Source of the DNA: Musa acuminata AAA Group
Lineage: Eukaryota > Streptophyta > Magnoliopsida > Zingiberales > Musaceae
Assembly: GCF_036884655.1 (NCBI RefSeq)
Contig: NC_088345.1
Coordinates: 19,737,001 to 19,801,000, forward strand
DNA length: 64,000 bases
Reading direction: 5' to 3'
Shown piece by piece: positions 33,713 to 45,130 of this stretch. Both the position numbers and the translations under genes were made by a program. Every line of letters begins with the position of its first letter. The stretch's first letter is position 1. The notes below the pieces were generated by a model. That model saw only the letters and a list, made by a program, of their open reading frames with translations, did no database searches and was not told the origin of the DNA.

Positions 33713-33894
33713 CTGATTGGATCCTGATCCACACTAGAAGTCTGCCAGAGACTTCCGTTTCATGTGCTGAGGGTGTCGCGTGACTCGTTAGTAAAATAGT
33801 GGGAGCATATTAAGATAGAAGTCCATATCTTGATAGTTTATTTCTTACAAAATCTGCATGTTATTCATTTCTGCTACATCTTTATTTTCAGAAA

Positions 33895-36800
33895 ATGTCG
33901 CTTTCAAATCCCTTACGTGGCATACTTGATGTCAACCACCTCACTAGTCCAAATTATACGGATTGGCTCCGTAACTTGAGAATTGTTCTTACAGCGGAGA
34001 AAATCGTGTACGCCCTTGATACAGTGATGCCTACGCCCGAAGAAGGGGCAAGCGAGGATGAGATCGCTCGCTACGTGAAGTATATTGATGACTCCACTCT
34101 TGCTCAGTGCTATATGTTGGGCTCTATGACTCCAGAGTTACAGAAACAACATGAAAAGATGGATGCCAGATCCATTCTCCTACATGTCCGAAAATTGTTT
34201 GAGGAACAGGGAAGGACTCAACGATATGAGATATCCAAGAGCCTTTTCCATGCTAGGATGACTGAGGGGACACCGGTTCAGAACCATGTCCTAAAGATGA
34301 TTGAGTGGATAGAGAAACTCACATGTCTAGGAATGGTCCTAGAGGATAACTTGTGTGTGGACATTGTGCTTCAGTCCCTACCAGATTCATTTTCACAATT
34401 CATAATGAATTTTAATATGAACAAGCTTGAGGTGACTCTCCCAGAGCTCCTCAATATGTTGAGGGAGGCAGAGAGTACTATTAAGAAAGAGAAGCCAGTT
34501 CTCTACATTGGTGAGACCAGAAAGAAAAGGAAAGCAGAAAGGTCCCTTAAGAAGGGAAAGGGCAAGGGCAAATAAGGTAAAGCAAAGGTTGCTAAGAAAG
34601 ACCCAGCAAAGGACAAAGGCCAGTGCTTCCACTGTGGTAAAGATGAGCATTGGAAGAGAAACTGTAAAGAGTACCTTGCAGAAAGGGCGAAACAAAAGCT
34701 TGATGAAGCTTCAGGTACATTCATGATCAGTCTCCATTTGTCAGACTCTTATGATAACACATGGGTATTGGATACCGGTAGTGCTTATCATATATGCAAT
34801 TCGTTGCAGGTTCTGGCAAGGCTTAGGAGACTAGAGAGAGGCGAGATGGACCTCAAGATGGGTAATGGAGCAAAAGTTGCTGTATTAGCTGTTGGCGAGG
34901 TCGCCCTACATCTGCCTAGTGGAGCTTTTATTGCATTAGATGCATGTTATTTTGTTCCTTCTATTATCAAAAACATTATCTCCATTTCATGTTTAACAAT
35001 TAGTGGATATAAATTTATTTTTTAGAACAATGGTTGTTCGATATTATTAGATGATAAGATCATCACGAAAGGAACATTGCATAATGGTTTATTTATGTTA
35101 GACACCACTCCACATATCATGAATGTAAATGTGTCCAAAAGGAAACGAGATGAGTTGAACAGTGCATACCTGTGGCATTGTAGGCTAGGTCACATCCATG
35201 AAAGAAGGATTCAAAAGTTGCTAAATGATGGATATCTAGATCCATTCGACTATGTGTCATATGCAACTTGTGAGCCTTACATTCGTGGAAAACTGACCAA
35301 ATCTCCATTTAGTAGAACTGGAGATAGAGCCAATGAGTTGTTGGAACTCATATATAATGATGTATGTGGACCCATGTCAACTCATGCCATTGGAGGTTAC
35401 TCCTACTTCATTACATTTACTGATGATTTCTCAAGGTATGGATATGTGTACTTAATGAAGTACAAGTCCGAGGCCTTTGAGAAATTCAGAGAGTATAAGA
35501 ATGAGGTGGAGAACTAGACTGGAAAGAGTATCAAAACTCTTCGATCAGATCGAGGAGGTAAGTACTTAAGTACAGAGTTTACTCAGTTCCTCAAGGACCA
35601 TGGGATATTATCCCAATGGACACCTCCTTACACACCTCAGCTCAATGGTGTCTCTGAAAGGAGAAATCATACTTTATTAGATATGGTACGGTTCATGATG
35701 AGTTTCGCTGACCTACCCATCTCATTCTGGGGATATGCCGTAGAAACCGTAGCTTACCTTCTGAACAGAGTTCCAACTAAGTTGGTAGTGTCTACACCAT
35801 ATGAGATATGGAAAGGGAAGAAGCATGATCTTAAGGTTGTTAAGATTTGGGGCTGCCCAGCCCACGTTAAAAGACACAACCCTGATAAGTTAGAATCAAG
35901 AACAGAGCGATGCATATTTGTGGGGTACCCCAAGGAAACTTGTGGGTATTACTTCTATCATCCCGAGGACAAAAAGGTCTTTGTAGCTAAGAGAGCAGTG
36001 TTCCTTGAGAAGGAACACATTCTTGGCGGAGACAGTGGGAGAATGATAGAGTTGAGCGAAGTTAGAGAACCAAGCTCAACCACCACTCTACAGCCCGAGT
36101 CTGTTCAGGTACCTAATACACAAGTTTCAACTTTACGCAGGTCTGATAGAGTATCTCATCCTCCTGAGAGATATGTGAGACATATTAGAGGAGAGGATGC
36201 TGAGGATATTGATCCTCAGACCTACGAGGAGGCTATTATGAGTATAGACTCCGGGAAGTGGCAAGAAGCCATGAATTCTGAGATGGATTCTATGTACTCC
36301 AATAAGGTTTGGAACCTAGTTGATGCGCCTGAAGGTATTGTACCCATCGGTTGCAAATGGATCTTTAAGAAAAAGATCGGAGTAGATGGAAAGGTAGAGA
36401 CCTATAAAGCAAGGCTAGTGGCTAAGGGGTATCGTCAAAGGCAAGGTGTTGACTACGACGAAACTTTCTCACCCGTAGCAATACTAAAATCCATCAGAAT
36501 TCTATTGGCTATTGCAGCACACTATGATTATGAGATCTGGCAGATGGATGTGAAAACCGTATTCCTCAACGGGAACCTCGAGGAGGAGGTGTATATGATG
36601 CAACCTGAGGGATTCGTGTCCAAGAACTGCCCAGATAAGGTGTGTAGGTTGCTTAGATCCATTTATGGACTAAAGCAAGCTTCCCGAAGTTGGAACATAA
36701 GATTTGATGAGGCAATCAGATCTTATGACTTCGTTAAGAACGAAGATGAGCCTTGTGTATACAGGAAGGTAAGTGGGAGCGCTATCACCTTTTTGGTGTT

Positions 36801-37771
36801 ATATGTGGATGACATCTTCATCATTGGGAATGACGTAGGAATGCTATCCATAGTAAAGGCTTGGTTATCTAGACACTTCTCCATGAAGGACTTAGGGGAA
36901 GCATCCTATATTTTGGGGATTAGAATCTATAGAGATAGATCAAAGAGGATGCTTGGCTTGTCCCAGTCCAGGTACATAGAAACCATTATCAAAAGGTTTG
37001 GCATGAAAAATTCCAAGAGAGGTCTCATACCGATGAGACATGGGATATCGCTTTCTACGAGTATGTCCCCAAAGACTCTAGAAGAAAGGGCGAACATGGA
37101 TATGATACCTTATGCCTCAGCAATAGGGTCTATCATGTATGCCATGCTATGTACTAGGCCTGATATAGCGCATGCTCTGAGTGCCACGAGCAGGTATCAG
37201 GCGGATCCAGGCTTGGAGCACTGGAAAGCAGTAAAGTGTATCCTTAAGTACTTGAGAAGGACTAAGGATCTTTTACTAGTATATGGAGGTAATAGCCTTA
37301 AGGTTGAAGGCTACACTGACTCAAGTTTTCAGTCTAATGTCGATGATAGCAAGTCGAATTCAGGGCTGACTCAAGTGTATCCTTAAGTGCTGGAAGAGTT
37401 CCAAGCAAGATACCACTGCTGACTCGACCATAGAGGCGGAGTACATTGTTGCATCAGATGTAGCAAAAGAGGGAGTCTGGGTGAAGATGTTCATCACAGA
37501 TTTGGGAGTCGTTCCGAATAGCGAAAAGTCGACTTCCTTATATTGCGACAACTATAGGGCAATTACTCAAATAAGGGAACCCGAGTCTCATCAGAAGTGT
37601 TCTGAGGAGGTTTCAGCTTATCAGAGAGATCGTAACCCGAGGAGATGTAGCAGTAGAAAGAGTTCCATCCGAAGATAACATTGCAGATCCACTGACAAAG
37701 TCGTTGTCTCATTTTGTCTTTGAGCGTCACACGGGTCTAATGGGGATCAGACACATAGGTGATTGGCTTTA
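33895..37771 (+). pseudogene. Copia-B gag-pol polyprotein, broken by stops and late frameshifts
   Basis: From ATG 33895 to 37386 one frame continues, interrupted only by three nonsense codons (34573-34575, 35023-35025, 35515-35517). In order: gag (residues 1-226), zinc knuckle [14 protein letters not shown] (about 34624-34665), protease [13 protein letters not shown] (34762-34800), GAG-pre-integrase YLWHCRLGHIH, integrase with D (YNDVCGPM), D (RSDRGGKY) and E (NGVSERRN), RT with QMDVKTVFLNG and YVDD at 36802-36813, and RNase H with TDSSF. After 37370 a small deletion and shift, then another shift near 37600, break the RNase H end; the last residues (RHIGDWL) end near 37771. Gag and pol share one frame, as is usual for plant copia. 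Confidence 0.88.
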
Positions 37772-37778
37772 GGTCAAG

Positions 37779-39275
37779 TGGGAGATTACTAGTCATAGGT
37801 GCCCAGCAAGCCAATCACGTGAGTGATGGCACATGTGACTTGATACATAATCTTTTTGCTTATTATATTTTGGCGTATATCACTTTATAACTATTGCATA
37901 AATGCATATATATATTGTGATGTCCTTGGATTTGTGCAATGGGAATCGGATCGTGATGAGATCACGATAATGAGATCGATTCACCTTCAAACACATATCC
38001 TAAATAATCCCAGTCATAGGTTACTCGAGAGGGACATCGTGATAACCGGATAGACTGGTGTGCTGTATACCCGTCCATATGATGGATGCAGCTGGTCTCA
38101 TAGCTGCTCGTGTAGGGACACTAGGGATACAGTACAGGTGCTCATTGGAGAATGAGTTCACAGATTGATCCGCTTACGGAATGCTGGATGGTTGATGATA
38201 CCTTATTGTCAGACAGCGATTCCGTAGTCCTAGTGGTGTATCTGGTCCTTAGACTTGAGACACCAAGGATGTCCTGTATGAGTGCTCCACTCTTTGATAC
38301 CAGACTTATAGGTTTGGCTGTCCCAGATCTAGTACAGCTGGTCATTGGGAGTGGTAGTCGACCTTACGAGGGCTATTGAGTGTCGATAGAGGATCATCTA
38401 CTCTCGGCGTCATGAGAGGAATATCCCATTTGTTCTTGCTCAGACAAATCCCTGGCCATGGTCATTCGGGTTGAGAGAGAAAGAGTTCTCTAGGAGAATC
38501 CGATTAGAGCGAGACTCGAGTAGAAACCGTATGGGTCTAACAACACCATGCTCGATATACGGTCTCTAGGATATTAGATGGATGAGGGACTATAGGTACA
38601 TGGTAACTGAGAACAGACAGGTCCAATGGATTGGATTCCCCTATATCGTCTGGGGACTACGGCATAGTGGCCTAGTACGTCCGTAGTCGATGAGTCGAGT
38701 GAATTATTACAGAGATAATAATTCACTGAGTTAGAAGGAGTTCTAACAGGTATGACTCACGGCCAGCTCGATATTGGGCCTAGAGGGTCACACACATATG
38801 GTAGGCATTGTGATGAGTAGAGGTTTGGATATGAGATATCCGACGGAGCCCTTGTCTTATTGGATGCAGATCCAATACCCACTAGGGAAGGACCCATTAG
38901 GGTTTGACACGGGATCTCTCTAAATAGGAGGGATTCACAGCCTCATAGGCTAGAGTCTTTGCTTGCCTTTCTTATTCTCCTCTTCATCTCCACCTCAGAG
39001 TAGGCCTGGAGTTTTGAGGAGCGTCGTCGCAACCCTACTGTGTGGATCACCGCTAGAGAGGAGGACGCTTGACCTCCTTCACCCTCTCCTAAGGATCTGC
39101 AAGGAAACAGGGATATACGATCTCCCTAGGTAACACAATCTATACGTAGTTTCATGTTTTGCGGATTTTTGCGTACCAATCTTTGCACGACGACGAACAT
39201 CTCTTTGGGAATCGGGGATTTTGTTTTCTTGTTCTTCCGCTGCGCATGTGATGTCGCCCCCATGATTTCCCAACA
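37779..39275 (+). repeat. 3' LTR of copia-B (about 1.5 kb)
   Basis: Follows the polypurine-like AAGTGGGAGA and ends CCCAACA at 39275. The same sequence recurs, rearranged, at 11713-13040, 60447-60617 and 61114-62583, which supports its being an LTR. The exact start is uncertain: homology between copies begins near ACTAGTCATAGGTGC (37789). The frames inside it are not genes. Confidence 0.75.
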
Positions 39276-39434
39276 CTTACCTTTCTGCAATCGTTTCCAG
39301 TTTCTTACTTTACTCAAGTTACAATCAAAGCGAAATCTCCTTGCATTTTATGGAATCATTTTCGAACTTACAAGTTTTAATCCACTACACTAATTCACCC
39401 CCCCCCCCCTCTTAGTGCCGCTCCGATCCTAACA
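39276..39434 (+). repeat. E6 5' LTR, last 159 bp
   Basis: Matches 46896-47055 of the E6 3' LTR with few differences (start CTTACCTTTCTGCAATCG, end GATCCTAACA), including the C-run. The 5' part of this LTR is missing. Confidence 0.85.
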
Positions 39435-39436
39435 AT

Positions 39437-39448
39437 TGGTATCAGAGC
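39437..39448 (+). promoter_or_regulatory. Primer binding site (E6)
   Basis: TGGTATCAGAGC, two bases after the LTR end; identical to the E1 and E2 sites. Confidence 0.9.
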
Positions 39449-39486
39449 AAGGCTCACTCTTATATTTGGTTTAATACCCAAGAGAG

Positions 39487-40502
39487 ATGGCTTACTCTGG
39501 CATACATGAGGGTCATTCTATCACACATCCACCTATGTTTAATGGGTCGGATTACACGTATTGGAAGACCCTACGAGGATCTTCCTCATTTCCATGGATT
39601 TCGAGCTTTGGACTATTGTCGAAAACGGATTTCAAAAATCTTCTCTTCCGATGAGCGAATGGAATGAATCGGAGAAGAAGGTTTTTTCTTTAAACGCAAA
39701 GGCTATGAATGCCTTGTTTTGTGCACTAGACAAAAATGAGTTTAATCGTGTTTCAATTTGTGATTCGGTTTTTGATATTTGGAGAACTCTTGAGGTCACT
39801 CGTGAAGGCATTAGCCGAGTGAAAGAGTCCAAAATCAACATCCTTGTGCACTCTTATGAACTTTTCTGAATGAAACTAAGTGAGTCCATCGGAGACATGT
39901 ACACCTGTTTCATGGATGTCATCAATGGACTTAAAGCTCTTGGTAAAGATTTTTCGAACTTTGAACTAGTAAATAAAATCTTAAGATCCCTTCCTAAAAG
40001 TTGGGATCCAAAAATTACGGCCATTTAAGAAGCCAAGGACCTTAAAACATTTCCTCTTGAAGAACTTATTGGGTCTCTAATAACCTACGAAATGACGTGT
40101 CAAGATCATGACGAACTCGAGAACCCCCCTCCAAAGAACAGGAAGGATATGACACTCACATCACAAGAAGATCACTTGAAAGGAACATCAAGTGATGAGG
40201 ACAGTGAAAATGACATTGCACTCTTGACTCAAAAATTTTAAAAATTTTTAAGAAAGAACAAATTTAAAAATAATACCAAAAACAGACTTGAATATAAAAA
40301 GGACCAAGTGATATGCTATGAATGCAAGAAGCCAGGACATTTCAAAAATGAATGCCCCCAAGCCAAGAAGAAGCAACCAAAGAAGAAAAAAGCTCTAAAG
40401 GCAACTTGGGACGATTCAAGTGATTCCGAAAGTGAAGAAGCTAGCAACAAAGAGGAGGCAAACTTCACGCTAATGGCTTTAGGAGAAGAGACAAACCCAT
40501 AA
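39487..40502 (+). pseudogene. gag: Copia gag (E6)
   Basis: Starts at ATG 39487 (MAYSGIHEGHS). A frameshift near 39570 falls in the DYTYWKT region, CGA-to-TGA gives a stop at 39867-39869, and further stops occur near 40027 and 40239. The UBN2-like body and the zinc knuckle CYECKKPGHFKNEC (about 40314-40355) remain readable. It is closer to E2 gag than to E1 gag. Confidence 0.85.
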
Positions 40503-40819
40503 GCTAGGAGCAAGAGATGGTATCTCGATAGTGGATGCTCAAGACATATGACTGGAGATCCATCTTATTTCTCTATGCTCACTAGCAAAGAAGAAAGGTA
40601 CGTCACCTTCGGAGATAACAACAAAGACAAAATCATTGGCAAGGGAACTATAGGTAACAAATTAAAATTTTCTATTGATGATATTTTACTAGTTGATGGA
40701 TTGAAATATAATCTCTTGAGTATTAGTCAATTATGCGATAAATGTTATATCGTTAGATTCGAATCAAATGTGTATTATTGAAAAACCAAACAATAACATG
40801 ACTATGATTGCATTAAAAC
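40503..40819 (+). pseudogene. Copia protease (E6)
   Basis: RWYLDSGCSRHMTGDPSYF contains the aspartic protease active-site triad (D-S-G), followed by VTFGDN, KIIGKGT and LLSISQLCDKCY. The frame ends just before the left inversion breakpoint. In the family the protease cuts the gag-pol polyprotein. Confidence 0.8.
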
Positions 40820-41180
40820 AAAATAAGAAAGGAACTAAGCCTTTCGTACCGAGCTCTAGGAGCTTGTTTCAAGCCATAGAGAGCCTTAGTCAATTTGAAT
40901 ACATGATTAGTAGAAAAGAGTTTTCAAATCTAGGAGGTTGTTCGACATATACTTCTTCGGAAATAAAGCCATTCAAGAAGGCACTTTTGACATCCATTTG
41001 AAATAGTTTAAAATTATTACTACTAGCATAGGCAAGGAGCATCCTTATGACTTCTAATCTTGCCACAGGAGCGAAGGTTTCTTCGTAGTTGATACCTTCT
41101 TCTTGGTTGAAACCTTTGGCCACTAATCTAGCCTTGTTTCTAACCATGATATCGCATTCGTCTTGCTTGTTTCTAAAGAG

Positions 41181-41895
41181 TCATTTAGTACCAATGACTA
41201 AATGGTCACTAGGTCTAGGAACAAGCTTCCATACCTCATTCCTCTCAAATTGGTTCAATTCCTCTTGTATTGCAATGACCCAAAAATCATCTTTTAAGGC
41301 TTCGTCAATGTATTTAGGTTCAATTTGAGAAAGGAAGGCGGCGTTAGCACAAAAATTCTTGAAAGAAGAACGAGTTTGAACCCCTTTTAATGTATCTCCT
41401 ATAATTAGCTCCTTTGGATGAGCATCTATATACTTCCATTCCTTGGGTAAGGAAATTTCGGAAGAAGATGCCTCCAAGTTGTTTAGGAGGGGGTTCATTT
41501 AAATTCAAATTATCAAAACCAAAATCAACATCAAAATCATTTTTCTTTAAATCCAAAATTTCATTAAAAACTAAATGAATAGACTCTTCTATAACTAAGG
41601 TTCTCTTGTTGAAAACACGAAAAGCCTTAGAAACGGAAGAATAACCAAGAAAGATGCCTTCATCGAATTTAGCATCAAATTTTCCTAAGGCATCCTTTTC
41701 ATTCAAAATAAAGCATTTGCAACCAAAAACTTTAAAATAAGAAACATTTGGTTTTTTGTTATTCCATAATTCATAGGGAGTTTTTGATGAAGACGGTCTT
41801 ATTAGAACCCTATTCATGATGTAGCAAGTCGTATTAACGGCTTCAGCCCAAAAATACTTAGGTAGACTTTGTTCATTTAACATAGTCCTTGCCAT
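41181..41895 (-). pseudogene. Integrase C-terminus and RT start (E6, inverted)
   Basis: Two overlapping frames together cover LNEQSLPKYFWAEAVNTT, SSSKTPYELWNNKKPN, FKVFGCKCFI, GIFLGYSSVSKAFRVFNK, the acidic linker, SLPKEWKYIDAHPKELI and the RT start. A frameshift lies near 41490. The RT N-terminal part continues to 40890, including [12 protein letters not shown]. Confidence 0.8.
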
Positions 41896-41898
41896 TTC

Positions 41899-42336
41899 TT
41901 ATAGGTTTCTATTTTTTCTTTCAACTACTCCATTTTGTTGAGGATTTTTTGGAGTGGAGAAGTTATGATTGTATCCATTAACTTCACAAAGATTTTGGAA
42001 ATCACAGTTTTGAAATTTGCCACCGTGATCACTCCGAATTGATGAAATCATGAAGCCTTTTTCATTTTGAGCGAGTTTACAAAATTTGGAGAAACACTTG
42101 AAACCATCACTTTTGTGAACTAAGAAATAGGTCCAAGTGTACCTAGTATAGTCATCCATAATTACAAAAGCATATTTGCTTCCTCCTAGACTTATCGTGT
42201 CAATTGGTCCAAATAAGTCCAAATGGATCAATTGTAACGGTCTAGTGGTGCTAATTTGATTTTTTGGTTTAAAACTAGTTTTTATTTGTTTACCTAGTTG
42301 ACAAGCATCGCATACTTTGTCCTTATTAAACTTCAT
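41899..42336 (-). pseudogene. Copia integrase core (E6, inverted)
   Basis: A 145-codon open stretch with the integrase catalytic core: CDACQLGKQIKTSFK at its start, LDLFGPIDTISLGGSKYAF with the first Asp, SSIRSDHGGKF with the second Asp, and NGVVERKN with the Glu. A nonsense codon follows at 41896-41898. The protein would splice cDNA into host DNA, but here it is separated from gag by the inversion. Confidence 0.85.
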
Positions 42337-42468
42337 ATATGGAATCCCTCGTACTAATTCTCTAGATGAGATCTAAGATATCAGTTTCATGCTTGCATGG
42401 CCTAATCTCCTATGCCAAAGCCAAGCATAATCATTTAGAGCAGAGAAGCACATCTCATTACTTATTTT

Positions 42469-43492
42469 AAATAATTTTACCAAAGGCAAGGTTCATACTA
42501 TATTGTTTATCAAATATTTTAAAAATAATTTTCTTATTGTGCAAATTTATGTTGACGATATTATTTTTAGTTCTTCGGATGAATCACTATGTGAATCATT
42601 TGCCAAATATATGAGTCATGAATTTGAAATGAGTTTAATGGGTGAATTAACCTTCTTTTTAGGATTACAAATCAAACAACTTAGTGATGGTATATTTCTT
42701 AACCAATCTAAATATACATTAGAATTGTTAAAATGATTTAACATGAATAATTCAAAAGCGATAAACACCCCTATGAGTACTTCGACTAAGTTAGATATGG
42801 ATGAAAATAGTGAAAATTTCGATCAAAAAACATATAGGGGAATGATAGGTAGTCTACTCTACCTCACCGCGACTAGACCGGATATCATGTTTAATGTAGG
42901 ACTTTGTGCTAGATTTCAATCCAATCCTAAATTATCTCATCTTAAGAGTGTTAAAAGAATATTTAGATATCTTAAAGGAACTCCAAATTTTAGATTGTGG
43001 TATCTAAAATCTGATAAATTCGATTTAATAGCTTATGCAGATGCCGATTTTGGCGGATGCAGGATAGATAGAAAAAGTACATCCGGAACATGCCAAATTT
43101 TAGGACATGCACTTGTTTCTTGGACTTCTAAGAATCAAAATTCAGTTGCACTATCTATAATGGAAGCCGAATACATTACTGAAAGTGTATGCTGTGCACA
43201 AGTTGTTTGGATGAAAAATACACTAGAAGACTTTGGAATTCACTTGAAAAACATTCCCATAAAATGTGATAATACAAGTGCCATATGTCTTACCAAAAAT
43301 CCAATTCAGCACTCTAGAACTAAGCATATCGATATTAGGCATCATTTCATACGCGATCATGTCCTTAACAATAATGTCGTTCTAGAATTTATTGACACAA
43401 AGCCTCAATTAGCAGACATTTTTACAAAAGCCTTGAATGAAGACCAATTTGAATTCATTAGAAGGGAACAAGGTATGTTAAATTGTCCCTGA
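42469..43492 (+). pseudogene. Copia RT C-terminus and RNase H (E6)
   Basis: Resumes in normal orientation with [12 protein letters not shown]; the catalytic YVDD at 42548-42559 is intact. A stop at 42734-42736 follows LELLK. The next frame (42743-43492) holds TATRPD, YADADF, RKSTSGTC and KCDNTSAI to the end GMLNCP. RNase H has changed near the Glu motif (SIMEAEYITES), yet the Glu is kept. Confidence 0.85.
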
Positions 43493-44036
43493 AAATAAGC
43501 TTGTTTGAATGTATTTTTTGAAAAAATGGCTCATCCTTGTTCCGTTCTTTTGTGGAGTTGATTTCATCCTTCTCTTTCGATTTCAAATGATATATTAAAG
43601 TACAACCCAATATCTCAACATATCTTAAGTCAAACACCTCTGAAAAACAAAAGGGGGGAAGAAAGAATTTTTTCTTCTCTTTCGCGGCAAGCCAACGGTG
43701 GCACCGCCAGAATCAATGGTAGCACCGCTTGAGCGCTCGGGCGCTAGGCGATGGCACCTCTCGTTTTGGTGGTGGCACTGCCCGAGAGCCCCTTTATAAG
43801 CCGAGGGGTTAGGGCCGACGGTGACACCGCCCCCAACCCGTGAGAACTTGCTTCAAACTCTCCCACAACCTCTCTAAACCTTAATTCCAGCATTTAGAAG
43901 CCTTGGAGAGGGATTCTTGTTGGTCCAAGCTCTCCATCTTCTAAGAAATCCTCACTAAGATAAAATCTAAAATCCTTCCTCTCTTCTCATTATTTTACCT
44001 ACTCTTTACATTTTCATCTATTATCTTTTCTAGATA
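43493..44036 (+). promoter_or_regulatory. Promoter-like module before the E6 3' ORF
   Basis: 43690-43830 carries several GGCGGT/GGTGGCACCGCC-type motifs, with TTTATAA at 43793-43799, 238 bases before the 3' ORF ATG. The combination mirrors the LTR U3 (motif cluster then TATA). E7 has the same module (55020-55336). I infer an internal promoter; no expression evidence is available here. Confidence 0.45.
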
Positions 44037-45130
44037 ATGGCTCCTAAGAGATCAAAAGGGAAAAGGGTTGAAGGAGATTCATATGACCAAGACCTTTTTA
44101 GATCCAAAGAAGTAGCTCTTAGGTTTCCAAACTTCGAAACAAGATATATCCATAAGGGTAAACATGTTGATCTCAATGAACTAGGAAACCTAGAACCCAT
44201 TAGGTGGTTTGCACATCTAGATGCCCTACCTCTACTATAAATAAATGAACCAATTTATCCTAGATTAGTTAGGCTATTTTATGCAAACTTATATGTGGAT
44301 AATGATAGCCTAAGTACTTACCTACTAGGAACACAAATTAAAATTTTTGATAGTACTATTTGTGAACTAATTGGAATCACTGAAAAAGATAGGGGCTGTT
44401 ATTTTAGAGGTAAATGAGATGTCAATATAATCGGAGTAACTTACTCTGAAGTTGTCGAAACTATTTTTGCAAATCCGGACCTCGGCATAATACCCAAGAG
44501 TTGCGAGCACTTACTGCCCTTTAACTCTAAAATCCTTCATCATATCATAACAAGCATACTATTCCCTAAGCAATTTCATCTTGATGAAATGAGTCAAATA
44601 GAAATAAGCACCATGTATTGGATTATGACCAGTCAACATAACTATTTTGGATACTTAATCCGGCAACACATGAAGGATATTATAGCTAAAGACACTATGT
44701 TGTCATATGGAGGGTTAATCACTCGATTCCTACTTGCCCATGACATTTGTATCCCACCCGATGAAGAAACAATTCAAAGTGATCGGTATAACATCATAAA
44801 TAGAAATCTGTTGAAAAGACTTAGGTGCACATTTAGCAACAGTATATGGGTTAGGCAACCTAGAAGGACTGATCCAATTCCCCCACCAGTAGAACACCCC
44901 GAAACACCGATTCTTAGGGAAAATGAATCTCCTCCTCTTAGTCCCTTTGGCCAGCACCTTCGGCTCTTGTTTCATCCTCCGAAGAACTCATTATGGTAGA
45001 ATTGTATCAAATCAAATCGCTGCAAGAACAAATTCAAATCTAGCAAATTGAAATTTTGAAGGAACTATGACAAATGAATCAAAAAATAGATGTCATATAT
45101 CAGCACTGTGGATTACCTCCTAAGGATTAA
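44037..45130 (+). pseudogene. Extra 3' ORF of E6 (SIRE-type third ORF)
   Basis: Begins MAPKRSKGKRVEG, with a basic N terminus that could be a nuclear signal. Stops occur at 44238-44240 and 44416-44418, but the frame continues through LLPFNSKILHHIITSI and DEMSQIEISTMYWIMTSQ to about 44940. After a shift the C terminus reads as a glutamine- and leucine-rich, coil-like segment ending near 45130. E7 has a clear homologue. The position after RNase H corresponds to the env-like or third ORF of SIRE-type elements, but no signal peptide or membrane segment is visible, so I would not call it an envelope. It may relate to the plant 'putative transposon protein' families; function unknown. Confidence 0.6.

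Larger units (their letters stand above)
32410..33894 (+). other. Copia-B leader: GC-rich start and many hairpins
   Basis: Starts with a strongly GC-rich block (about 32420-32600), unlike any neighbour, then AT-rich sequence, then a region packed with short inverted repeats (about 33020-33712). It ends TTATTTTCAG just before the gag ATG, which looks like a splice acceptor. The frames crossing the GC-rich block on both strands do not look like conserved proteins. Whether this is true leader or the remains of a different 5' LTR is unclear. Confidence 0.55.
32410..39275 (+). mobile_element. Copia-B: second Ty1/copia family, leader to 3' LTR
   Basis: A copia element distinct from the SIRE-like family in gag, pol and LTR sequence. 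It has a long leader (about 32410-33894), a gag-pol frame (33895-about 37771), a purine stretch AAGTGGGAGA (37776-37785) and a 3' LTR to 39275. No matching 5' LTR is present upstream, so the 5' end is truncated or replaced. Its LTR end interrupts the E6 5' LTR at 39276. I do not assign a named lineage. Confidence 0.8.
40820..42468 (-). other. Inverted block of E6: GAG-pre-integrase, integrase, RT N-terminus
   Basis: Within a plus-strand element this 1.65 kb reads on the minus strand: WHRRLGHASMK near 42400, integrase with CDACQLGKQIK, D (LDLFGPID), D (RSDHGGKF) and E (NGVVERKN), then GIFLGYSSVSK, then RT up to PRARYERL (about 40860). Plus-strand RT resumes after 42468 just where the inverted part stops. 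AAAATAAG at 40820-40827 and CTTATTTT at 42461-42468 form an inverted repeat at the breakpoints. Confidence 0.88.

Noticed and set aside
38152..38379. 75-codon frame within the copia-B LTR, with a similar one at 61753-61980
   Set aside because: Both lie in the LTR and their matching reflects LTR repetition; an overlapping reverse-strand frame is equally open.
40835..42468. Separate minus-strand element nested in E6
   Set aside because: No LTRs, primer site or target duplication at its edges, and it exactly fills the gap in E6 coding order; an internal inversion explains it better.
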